Made by a program: the position numbers and the translations under genes. A stretch of DNA of 28,090 nt from Leucocoprinus leucothites (taxonomy: Eukaryota > Basidiomycota > Agaricomycetes > Agaricales > Agaricaceae): NCBI GenBank assembly GCA_013368445.1, contig JAACJO010000079.1, positions 1-28,090 on the forward strand. The letters run 5' to 3'. Each line of letters opens with the position of its first letter. Position 1 is the stretch's first letter. The notes beneath the pieces are model-generated. The model did not search any database. It had not been told where the DNA came from and saw only the letters and a program-made list of their open reading frames with translations. Below, one piece after another: positions 19,001 to 28,090 of the stretch.

Positions 19001-21395
19001 CTCCTTGTAAGGTGGTAAAGGGATCAAGGTTTTTCCCTCCGAATCACAGCTCGCGGTCGTCCGTCGTAAGAGATGTCCTGTGCAGTAGCCTTGAAGCCGC
19101 TTAACTATCTGGAGATTTTCTGCGAATACTGCTGCGTTGTCGTCATCGAGCTTTTTTGCTTTTCGGATGGCAGAGGCATCTGCTTTCTCCTCGACGTACG
19201 ATATTTCGGTGGAAAAGTGCTTGATACCGACGAGACGAGCAAGGGAAGCGATGTCCTATTAAACAATTAATGTCAGCACCAGAGTAAACAAGTGGTAAAA
19301 AAATAATATGCTCGCCTTCGGAGAAGTGTGAAGAGGGGTGGCCGTCATTATAATCCGGATAATGGCTGCGTCGAGGAGGCAAAGCATGGCCGTGTGCTTA
19401 TTCCCAACATTGCGCATGTGATGTGCCTCGTCAATGGTGACAGAGAGGAATTGTTGACCGAATATGGTACGATCGAATACGGTCGATTTCCTTGTTTCCG
19501 GAATATCCCATGGCCGAGTATTGCGACCACGGGCTGGCTTCTTGTGGGTATTCTTGAAGTCGGTGAAGACCGACTTTGGCAAGGTAAGCAAGGCGATTTT
19601 GTGAAACAGCGGTAAATAAGACTCACCGAGTGGCTAGCGATGATTATGCGATTATGGGGTGCTTGATTTGACGTCTGGACTGGTCCTTTTGGTCCCCAAA
19701 AAGTCGCACTATTGGCCCGATTATCGTATACCAAAATATCAACGCTGTGTGGGATAAAAACTGTCTTGATTTCGGCGATCCATTGGGGAATGAGAGTTCC
19801 GGGGCATACGATAAGATGAGGGTGAGAGGGAATTCTCCTGCGGTCGCCCAAAAATGGACGAGCAGCTGAGATCTGGATCAGATCTGTGGTAATCGAATCA
19901 AGACAATAAGCTCACCTAGAATTGGAGCTGGACTGAACTCAGGATTCTCTTGTACAAAGATGGACTGATTGAGAAACGCGGAAAAGGTGAGGGATTGAGT
20001 GGTTTTTCCCAGCCCTACTTCGTCGGTGACGAGTACTCCGAGAGTATGGTCTGGATCAGGTTGCTCCGTGAAGATACTACGAGCGATCGAGTGAACACCG
20101 GCGAGCTGGTGCCAGTGCAGACTCATCGCGACCAGCTCTGGGGGAGTAGGATCAGATTTGAAAAGCTCCTCGCTATCCCAGGGCGATAATCCAGATCGGT
20201 GACGATGTAGATTGAACTGAGCCGGTAGGCACGACTTGAAGCCGAGTCGAGTACCAAGAACCGAGGCTGGCATCGATATTTCCACTTCCATCCCAAAGTC
20301 GTGCTCGTCGTCATTGAGTTGCCTGATCTCTTCAACTCGGGATGAGTTGGAAAGCGGTGGATCGTCATCTTCTTCGGCATTCGTTTCGAAATACTCCGTA
20401 TAAACGAGAAGGAGGTCATCGACATCTTGTTCGGTTGCTAGCTGTGCGAGCGCCTTCGATGATGCTTTGCCTACCACTCAGTCACCCTTAGGTTAGAAGT
20501 TTCGAGTACGGTGAATAGGTTAACACACCTTTCGACATAGCTTTCTTTTCTTTCTTGATCTTCTCACCCAGCCCTCCCATGAATGTCTGTAACTGAGTCA
20601 GCAAATCCGAGCCCTTGCGACATTTTGGTCCGTGCTCAGAAGTTCGGCACAGTCCTTCCATTTGGCGACGGCTCGGATGGCCTTGTTGACCAGAGCTTTG
20701 GTAGGTCGGTTATTCTCGAGATCTGAGATGTATTTAGTACAGTCTAAAGAAATGGGTAAACACTGACCTTCAATCGCCGAGGCCGCTGCTTCTTCAATCT
20801 CGTCTGCGCGATTTCTCAAGGCGCTCACTTGGCAACGTATAGTGTTCCACGACCTTTGAATAATAATCATGAGGCATCGACGAATCTCATCGTCAAGGAG
20901 AACGTCGGACTCATCGGGGAATACGTCCTCGCCGAAGAGTTTCATCGCCAATGAGTCGACGATTTTAACAGTGTAGAGTTCGGCATTCGGCCATGGCGCA
21001 GACACGCCAACGCTGTTCTTGCGGACGAGGATAGACATGGGATGAACGTCCCAGGCATGGAGTTCAGCGACAACGATGTTGTGGATACCCCAGCTGTTCC
21101 AGTTCCGGGATACGAAGCTGTTCCAGGCAACACGACCGGGCTTATGAGTATTTTTCTTGTTGTTCTTCGCGAACTGAATTTTTTGGTCTTCTCGTGTGAG
21201 CTGGTTGTATGCGCGAAAATATGAGGCGACGTCAGTTGCATTCCGACGGGTCCAGCCTTTCGGAAGATAATTGTCATCCTCGGGAAAGAGACCATGGGTC
21301 ATGCCGGTGGTCTCTTGCCATGTCGGCCAGCTCCAAGGAGCGCCGTCCATGTGGTAAAGTTTGATAAGGGCGCTCGCAGAGGTGTGACTTGGCAT
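16078..21395 (-). CDS. SNF2-family DNA-dependent ATPase/helicase-like protein, copy B (19 exons)
   Basis: Nineteen exons join to 4392 nt, ~1463 aa. Inferred main exons: 21395-20768, 20722-20622, 20586-20529, 20470-19916, 19865-19627, 19573-19316, 19255-18497, 18444-18268, 18214-18031 and 17974-17462, then eight short exons and a last one ending at 16078. Residues 1-260 form the N-terminal domain shared with copy A. Motif I is DEVGLGKTTQS (Lys ~418), motif II is DEAH (575-578), motif III is TATP, motif V is SAGLNL (~911-916) and motif VI is QIRGRAHR (~936-943). Together these define an SNF2 ATPase that presumably translocates on DNA in the nucleus. The ~450-residue tail is Lys/Pro-rich, then Ser/Pro/Arg-rich and probably disordered. 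No RING, bromo- or chromodomain is visible. Two introns are unusual: a GC-AG intron (19315-19256) and a 35-nt intron (20621-20587) with a good CTGAC branch site. TATATA lies ~50 nt upstream. Confidence 0.92.
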
Positions 21396-23393
21396 GCGGA
21401 AGGAAAGAAAGGATCTGTGTATTCAAATAGTCAAGACGAGCAGCATATATACCCTGGGCGAACAATATAATAAGGAAGTAAAACACGATACAACGAATAA
21501 AGTCGTGCGATAAGCGGCTTCTACGTTGAAGTGAGTACATTACATTAGAAAACTGCGGCAAGGGGGTACTGTTTAGCAAACAGCCGGGAGCCTTCCGTCT
21601 CAGTTGCAGTTCGAGAATGGGGATGTTGACGAAGGAAGGTCGAATGCTCAAAACAATATGATTTTCTACGTAGAAGAGTGAGTGAAAGCTGCGTGAGCGT
21701 GTACAAAAATACGTGAAACAGGGATATGGACGCACCTAAATTAATGATCCACTTAAAAGGTTCTTATTTCAAAACAGGGTCGGACAATGAGCTATGATAA
21801 GACCTTCCATTAGGAATAACGAAGCACCTTGAATTAGGCGTAGTCGATGATCAAACGACTTGAGGCAATGTGATAGTGATTTTGAGTGAGCAGGTGGTAG
21901 GAGAATGAGTAAAACGTTCGTCGGAGATTATGTAGGGGTGTGTGAAAGGATGTAGCGTACCTAGCTAGTGGTCAACCAGCAGACCCACTAATCGAAAGGT
22001 ACACACGAACATGGGTTCTGGGGTATCAGCTGTACTAGATATGGTCCATGACTCGGGATCAGAGGGGTAGAATCGAAGAGATAGGTCACAAGACGAACAT
22101 GAGAGAAAAGACTTGTCGATTGCTGTGTCCCCTTGGTAATATGCGGAGAAAGTGGATGCCAATCGAATTTTTCGTCGCGGAACAAGTGTACAGCGCAGTT
22201 GTAGCGGTAGGCTGCACAGCAGCACTAGTGCGTCGTCAGAATAGATTCAGGATACGAGAAGGAGATGGACTGATATGCATATTCCGCGATGACCTTGCTC
22301 ACGCCTGCGGAGGAAGGGATAGTGCTGGGCAAGTATTGCCTGAGATAGACGCGGTCGTGGACAATTTCATTCACGGTCCAATCGAATTCGACCGACGACA
22401 ACGTCTGGTCTGGCATGCCGGTGCAGCTCATGCTGACATTGATGTCTAGCTCAAGCTATTACAATCCGTAGCCTGGACAAGAATGTCTCAGACAGGAAGG
22501 ATTGTACTGGGAACGGCGAAGCATGGTTAAAGTTGTGATCTGAGTACGAAACGGGAGCCTGGGAAACTAGGGATCACAGATCAGGGGTTTTGGCCAAACC
22601 TGGCTAAACAACGACCTCGTCAGGTTTCACAGTTCGCTCATGGACGACATGTTCGATCCGCGACGCAGAGCGCATACCACGCATGAGATGTTCTTATCCA
22701 TGACGTGTTTTGCGACTCGTGCAAGACTTCATAGTCTGCACGAATGCGTTCCCTGATGCCAGATATTACTGTCGGCAGCCTCAAGGCCCCCAACCACAAT
22801 CACTCAATGACGGCGTCGAGCCAGTCATTATCGCTTCTACCTCAATCCACACTCGCCTCATAGAATCTTGATTCCATTCTTGCGCAGCTCTTTGCCGATA
22901 ATGCCAATTGGTTCCAGTTCTACGGCTTCCTCATGGTTTTACACACCTCATGATCAGTGAGCCGTTCACTCTCCCACCGCCAAGTACTATATCGTGCCAC
23001 GTAAAGTTTAAGCTGCTTCAGATAGAACTTTGGTGCGTCCCATGCGCACTTCTCAGTACTCCAATTCCCTGATCCACTTTTATTGGCCTTGTGATTCGAT
23101 AGAGATAGGATCAAACGGGGACTCCTCCATCCATATCTGTCGCAATACCTAATTCACCAGGCATGTTCCTCCTCTTCAATCCGTACGTATTGCCTGCTTT
23201 GTATTCACCTCCACAGGTGAAAAAATGCGAGGTTGGATGAACGTGTGTTTCAGTTGTCCACATTGAAACCGCACTCCAACCTCGGCCAAATGTGTCTGGT
23301 TTTATTGTATAGTAGTGTTCTGTTTTCAGATCGCCAATATATACGCCCTTTATTATTCATTGGATCAGTACCTCACCGTAAATCCCCCTCCTG
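21396..23393. promoter_or_regulatory. Divergent intergenic region between SNF2 copy B and the 866-aa-family copy B
   Basis: The region is 2.0 kb long with TATATA near each start: 21444-21452 for the minus-strand helicase and 23336-23343 for the plus-strand gene. It mirrors the layout of copy A, but I see no obvious sequence identity with 401-2119. Several short minus-strand frames (21965-22431 and 22920-23114) have passable peptide composition (for example FRDEKFDWHPLSPHITKG), but they are broken and unrecognised. They might be relics of a small gene. Confidence 0.45.
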
Positions 23394-26159
23394 ATGGCCA
23401 ACCTGTACTCAACTGGCTCGAGTGCTTCATTCTCTCTCGCCGAGTTCAATACTATGGCAACGACGTATCATAATCAAGACCGCCCTCAGGAGTTCCTCAA
23501 ATTTGTCCTTACTGGCGAATATTCGCGTGACGACGACGATGGCGACAGTGGCGTCGCTGGACAAGTCTTTCTCGACCCCGAACTGGACCCCATCCGGGAC
23601 GTCAGGACTTTGAAAGTCGCTCGCGACTACGACTCTGCCATTGGGTTTTCCGATAGAATCCTTGTAGACGCTCCTATCACAATTTACACCGTTCCTCATC
23701 CTAAATTCGCGCTTACTTCTTCCATACACATATCCTACTTCCACAATTATCATGATGTAGGTGATGTCCCAACTTACTTCACAGATGCAAGGCTGACGGC
23801 TTCCCAGACGTTACGGAAAGTCCCTTATCACCATTTACCCAATTTCGAGTTTGGTTATTTCGGCGCTCGTCACCATATTCATATCCTCTTCCCTGGCCTC
23901 TGGAGTCCCGACCATCACAAGTTTCAACGACCTCATCATGTACCTAAAGAAAAACGTGCTCTATGGTATGAGAAGGGTCTACGCCCAGCTATTCGGCACC
24001 TTCTTGGACCAGAGATTGTTTCGCAGTGGCCTGCGACTTATGAGGCGGAAGAGTTGAGAGCGACGAACCAGAACGGAACGCAGAGTTGGAGTACAAAGGT
24101 CATTCCGAAAGACAAGGTCGACGACCTCGCTGGTCGCATCCGTTACGAGCTGTCGGCTGATAGGACGATCTCAGTGGAGGATCGTACATGGGCTTCCGAC
24201 TTTTTCGTCATGCACACTATCAAGGGTGTCAAGCACGGTAGCTACCATCGTGCAGATGCAACCTCGGCGGAATTTTACCTCTCAGAGTTCTTCCAGGATG
24301 CCCAGCTTTCTCCCGTCGTTCCTGAATTTGGGGAGTGGTATTGTTGACGTTGGTATCGAGATTTCAAGCACCGAGGGCGACTGTCTACAGTGGGTCACCG
24401 CCACACACCCCACCATCGTCCAAGAAGCGCTCGGCATAGACGAAGATAAGGCATCGAATATCACTTCCTTCAGCTCCTCCCGTTACGCTCACGACCGCGC
24501 TAGCCACATTACCGCTCTTGGTGGCTTTCGCCTGGAAGTGGGCAGTCGGTCACAAGGCTACCACGAAATTTCGTATGTTCAGGCTTATACGACGGATAAA
24601 GCTTCAGTATACAATATCCAAGGCTCACATCATTCCAATATCTCACGTTGAAAGAAGCTCTTGGTAATTCACATCCAACACCCACCATCGAGGCTCTCCA
24701 CGATATCTATGATCGCGCCAAGGAGACCAACTCTTCCAATGCTCGCCTCGAAGTAAGGGTCCCCGCAGTCTACGCCCGTGAAGTCTTGCTCGATGTCGAT
24801 CCTGGTGCCCTCAGTCAGTGTTTATGCGCGATCTCTAGGAAGGATTGGTGGTAAGTCAGCACTCAGCTATGCAAATCTACATCGGTAGCTGAAAAACTCG
24901 TGTATACGTTAACAGGAACTTTCGGATAATCCGTTTGATGGCGATTAGCCAAGTCCTTCACCTTCAGGCGACTGGCCCGAATGAGTTTCGTTTTCGACCT
25001 GAGGCACTTGTTCTCACTGCTGCCTGTGTCTGGCTGCTTAATGGCTTGCACTCTCGCCCCGACGATGGCCCTGCCTCTCGCGAGCTCATGGACGCTGCCC
25101 TTCCTATCACTGAATCATCCGACGTTCACCCAAAGACTCTGGCTTACCGGGCTTCTACTCGGAGCAGTCGTTCCATTCCCTTCATTCCTCATGGCTGCAT
25201 CTTCTTTCGACGCATCATCACTGGCGATGTCCCTCGATTCCGCTACGGGGGAAATCTTCTGTCGGATAAATCTTTTCGCTATTTCTTTCGCGGTATGAGC
25301 ATAGAGGAGGTTAAGATGAAGTATCAGTCCGCTGGATTCGTCGACAAGGCAGTGGTTGCACAGACACGATCCACTACCGCTAAGGCACCCATGGTCCCGT
25401 GGGTCAATTTTTCCGACCAACCCGACCACCCATTTTCCATCTTAACGAACAAGGCTATAAGCTCGCCTCTCCTGCCTTTGATGACGGTTCCGATGTCGAT
25501 GATGCTCCAGAAGAGGATTCAAGTGACATTGATGCTCGCCTCACACGTCTATGGCGCCAGTTTGTTGCTGACATCACCTCAAAGTCGCAAACATGCGCGG
25601 TACCACCAGTCCATCTTATCTCAATCTCGGCGATGTGCAGCGTCGGTCTGGAAGTGAAGATCCTTACAAGGACCTTTGCTTTCCCGGGTTTTCGTTGCGG
25701 TGTGGTATAAGAAAGCGGCGCGAAAAGGACTGGCAGAATAGCTTCAAGTGGCTCTTCCCTCCCGCTGGCCACCAGGTCTCCACTGCGGTACAGAACTATC
25801 GGCAATCCCTTATTACTCGCAGTGGATGTCGTTGATGGATGAGAATAGTCACGATCCGGATCTCATCAACGCCATCCGTGATGACTTCTGGAAGAGGATT
25901 TATACGTGGAACTGGATGCCGAAAGCAGAGGTTGACAGATGTGGCCCACATCGGCGAAGAAGCCGTCCAGCCGCTCGTTCACTCGTTGGCCCCCTTCCGC
26001 GACCCGCGATCCCGCACCCCACATTCTACTCAAAGAAGATGCGATACCAATTTTCGAAATCGCCGAGGCAGACGAGGATATAGTGATGCAGGATGCATAT
26101 ACCGATGCGGATACGGAATGTTGTCCTCAGATGATGAGGGCGGCAACGTCAACGAGTAG
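23394..26159 (+). pseudogene. 866-aa-family protein, copy B, disrupted by multiple 1-base indels
   Basis: It starts MANLYSTGSSASFSLAEFN and follows copy A along its length at roughly half identity. Equivalent introns are at 23757-23807 (51 nt, as in copy A) and 24852-24915. Reading frame is lost near 24343 (one extra base), 24650, 25430, 25592, 25690, 25722, 25808, 25938 and 26112, mostly by single missing bases. Between breaks the sequence keeps family blocks (DVGIEISS, NARLEVRVP, RPDDGPASR, YQSAGFVD, GHQVSTAVQNYRQS, WMPKAEVD, MWPTSAKKP). The inferred C-terminus is acidic (SSDDEGGNVNE). Few in-frame stops are independent of the shifts. It is either a young pseudogene or a region with sequencing indel errors. 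It is divergent from the intact SNF2 copy B. Confidence 0.8.
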
Positions 26160-26359
26160 GTGCGTGTTTATCCTCTTCTCAGCCACGGACTTGTACTCTA
26201 GTGTAGAGACGAGCTTCCCTCTGTGCTGGTATTTTGTATCTGAGCACCAATCACTGACTATTATTCAATTCAGAATTGCCTTATTTTCGGGGATACAAGT
26301 GCCCGTTCCCTCGACTAGTTATATATTTCCCTCCTCGATGATATGGCAGTCATTTTCTC
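26160..26359. other. Short non-coding gap between copy B gene and right inverted repeat
   Basis: Pyrimidine-rich plus strand, presumably the 3' untranslated region. Weak similarity to the left arm (CTCTCTCGCATACTCC versus CTCTCTCGTGTGTTCC) begins near its right end. Confidence 0.4.
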
Positions 26360-26916
26360 GACTCTCTCTCGCATACTCCGTCATGCTCTTGAACTCTTTA
26401 CTGCTTTTTTTTTGTTCCCGCGCTCCTCTCTCGAATTATTGATCCTTGTTGCACTCCTTTTGTTACGCCATGCTATGTTTTGCCCGTGCACGCATTGTTT
26501 ACCTCTTGACCCTCGAATATGATATCGTCTTCTTCGTGCTTTCGTTGATTGGTGTCGTGAGACTAGCAACGCATGAAACTTGGGTAATTGGCCCACAAGT
26601 GTGATATTTGGTGAAGCATTCGCCCTCGAAGACATTCCCTTGGACAAGATTCTCTAATCAACTTGTCCATTGATTCACTTACTGTGATTTAGCGCATCAA
26701 TAGCATTGTGTGTCTTTGACGCGAGACGAGACGTCATTTAAAATCACTAGAGGAGGGTAATATCGTCTCATAGGCTGGTTGGATTACTAACTTCGAGGAC
26801 AAGTCCCTCCAGTATGTACACTTGTTTGCCCACAGCCTTGTCGCGATATTTACCATTATTTGTCAACGACTGCCAGAAGCGATCACTCAGATTGATTTCC
26901 ATCTTCCCTACTCACC

Positions 26917-27042
26917 ATGGCTAACTATCCTGCATACTACGTCAGACATTATTGTCGGCGTCGCATGATCATCGTCAGACGTTTTCGTCGACGCACAGCT
27001 AGACTTTACAGTCAGCTCTCCACAGTCATAGTTAGCCTTTGA
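26917..27042 (+). CDS. 41-aa arginine-rich ORF in the right inverted repeat
   Basis: Same ORF as at 12372-12247: MANYPAYYVRHYC start, Arg-rich middle, ends STVIVSL. Good start context (CACCATGG). Coding status is unproven. Confidence 0.2.
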   Translation: MANYPAYYVRHYCRRRMIIVRRFRRRTARLYSQLSTVIVSL

Positions 27043-27184
27043 GAACTCTCTTCTCAGTCGAAACACCTCCCTCTTTCTCTCTTTGTCGCTTTCCCAAACT
27101 GTTCGGAATCGTGGCCATTCTACCGAAAGCTTGGTACCCTGATGGAATCCTAGAATAAGTCAGCTATTTTTTGTCGTCAACAGA

Positions 27185-27330
27185 AATATCCACTGACTGT
27201 TTTGGTCACCAAAGGCTTGAATGTCGCTGGCAAGCAGCTCGAGGAATGGACGCACTCTTTCTGATTATATAAGAAAGAGCTGGTATATCGTCCACCTCTT
27301 CCTGCGTCCTGGTGGAGGGGTGCAAGCCTT
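27185..27330 (+). pseudogene. Ubiquitin-gene fragment in the right inverted repeat
   Basis: The plus strand carries HQRL, a one-base slip, AGKQLE (27225-27242), another slip, then GRTLSDY, a decayed QKE and an RPGGG-like tail followed by a VQ-type head. This corresponds to ubiquitin residues ~40-76 plus the next monomer start. It is the inverted copy of 11990-12100 and has the same frame breaks, so decay preceded the making of the second arm or the arms have been homogenised. Confidence 0.8.
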
Positions 27331-28069
27331 CAGCAATATCTCGAGGGCGGTGGTCATCAGATCTCCGATTATAAGATGCATGGTCAGCTTTTCCTCCAGC
27401 TTTTCCTTCGTCTTTGTGGCATGCCGATAACCAACTGCAACATCTAGAAGGAGTCTTCGCTCCTTCTCCATGGTGGCGTGCAAAATTTTCGTGAAGGCGT
27501 CAAGGACGGCCGACGACATCTTGGATTAATATAGTAAAGGTGAGCATATCCTTCACCTTTTCCTTCGCCTTCGTAGCAATGCGATAACGGACTGCAACAA
27601 CTAGAAAGGGTCTCCGCTCGTTCTCCGTGGCAGCATGGAAATTTTTGTCAAGACACTAAAGGACGTCGACGACGTCATTGGTCGCAGCAGTGAAAGTGAG
27701 TATCTACTTCATTTTTTCTTCGTCTTTGTGGGGTACAGTTAACTAACCATGGCGTCTAGGAGACTCTTCCGCTTCTTCTCCGTGGTGGAATGCAAATTTT
27801 CGTCAAGACTTTGGAGGAGACCGGCGACGTCGTTGGCTGCAGTGGTAGAGGTGAGTGTTTCCCTCACCCCTCTTCGTCTCAGTGGCATGCCGATGACTAA
27901 CTGCAACCACTTAAAGGAGCCTTCACTCCTTCTGCGTGGTGGAATGCAGATCATCGTCAAGACTTTGATGGAGGTCGGCGACGTCGTTGGTTGCAGTGGT
28001 GAAGGTGAGCATTTCCTTCACTTTTTCTTCGTCGTTATATCTCGAGAACAGCGGTCATCAGATCTCTGA
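27331..28069 (+). repeat. Polyubiquitin-derived tandem array, right arm
   Basis: About five ~150-155-bp units are seen, with GGTGAG or GGTCAG anchors near 27389, 27538, 27691, 27849 and 28002. The plus strand encodes NHLKEPSLLLRGGMQIIVK near 27905-27961, a decayed ubiquitin tail plus head. In both arms the ubiquitin sense points outward from the element. The array continues to the window edge. Confidence 0.82.
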
Positions 28070-28090
28070 TTATAATAGGGCTTGATTTCA

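Larger units (their letters stand above)
8021..28090. mobile_element. Candidate giant element bounded by inverted repeats (right end outside window)
   Basis: Sequence at ~8.0-12.9 kb and sequence from ~26.4 kb to the right edge are reverse complements of each other. They enclose ~13.4 kb carrying a 693-aa unknown gene, an SNF2 helicase and a decayed 866-aa-family gene. This is the layout of a DNA transposon with long terminal inverted repeats and subterminal repeats. Neither a target-site duplication nor the true outer ends are visible: the left outer limit is set only where the array stops and the right is truncated. No DDE transposase, KDZ-type or tyrosine-recombinase signature was recognised, so mobility is inferred from architecture. 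An inverted segmental duplication is the main alternative. Confidence 0.55.
26360..28090. repeat. Right terminal inverted repeat (continues past window)
   Basis: The reverse complement of the left arm is found in order: T-run and CGAATTATTGATCC (26404-26445), the block matching 12830-12600, the paired CGTCAGAC motifs, the longer ubiquitin fragment (27185-27320) and the array (27320 onward). Agreement is well over 90% with small indels. From ~28035 the sequence switches to a different unit type (ATATCTCGAGAACAGCGG) than the left arm has at that place, so the arms differ in unit order or number. Confidence 0.88.

Noticed and set aside
22048..22449. 133-codon plus-strand ORF in the second divergent region
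   Set aside because: No recognisable similarity and competing minus-strand frames of equal quality; not called.
8021..28090. Starship-type element
   Set aside because: No tyrosine-recombinase captain at an edge is recognisable, and the long inverted repeats do not fit that class.

Overview
The window looks like a basidiomycete (mushroom-type, Agaricomycete) nuclear genome. Genes are split by many ~45-65-nt introns with CTRAY-type branch sites, TATA boxes lie ~50-60 nt before start codons, and the larger proteins resemble expanded families of uncharacterised mushroom proteins. It is an accessory, repeat-rich region; I recognise no housekeeping gene.

Layout. (1) 1-4.8 kb: divergent pair A. 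The N-terminus of an SNF2-type helicase paralogue runs off the left edge on the minus strand, and an intact 866-aa protein of unknown family lies on the plus strand. (2) 4.8-7.9 kb: AT-richer, mostly non-coding DNA with a ~290-bp foldback element, a 22-bp minisatellite, a telomere-like patch, scattered exon-like relics and one poorly resolved minus-strand gene. (3) 8.0-12.9 kb: a ~155-bp tandem array (about 25 units) plus ~0.9 kb of non-array sequence. (4) 13.0-16.0 kb: an intact 693-aa unknown protein (minus) and a small 86-aa ORF (plus). (5) 16.1-26.2 kb: divergent pair B, a complete 19-exon SNF2 helicase (~1463 aa, minus) and a paralogue of the 866-aa gene (plus) broken by many 1-base indels. 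(6) 26.4-28.09 kb: the sequence of region 3 again, in inverted orientation, continuing off the right edge.

Two observations stand out. First, regions 3 and 6 are long terminal inverted repeats, about 4.9 kb on the left and at least 1.7 kb on the right, enclosing ~13.4 kb with three large genes. This is the shape of a giant TIR transposon at least 20 kb long, though no known transposase or tyrosine recombinase is recognisable. Second, the tandem arrays inside the inverted repeats are made of decayed polyubiquitin-gene fragments. Read outward from the element, the units repeatedly encode remnants of the ubiquitin-ubiquitin junction (tail ending LRLRGG followed by MQIFVK), and the inner end keeps a longer piece (AGKQLE, DGRTLSDY).

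The SNF2 helicase and the 866-aa protein occur twice as a head-to-head pair, and both members differ between copies by roughly half their residues. They therefore appear to have been inherited together as a module. I infer that they, possibly with the 693-aa protein, form the core of an undescribed mobile or selfish element; their biochemical roles beyond the SNF2 ATPase are unknown.
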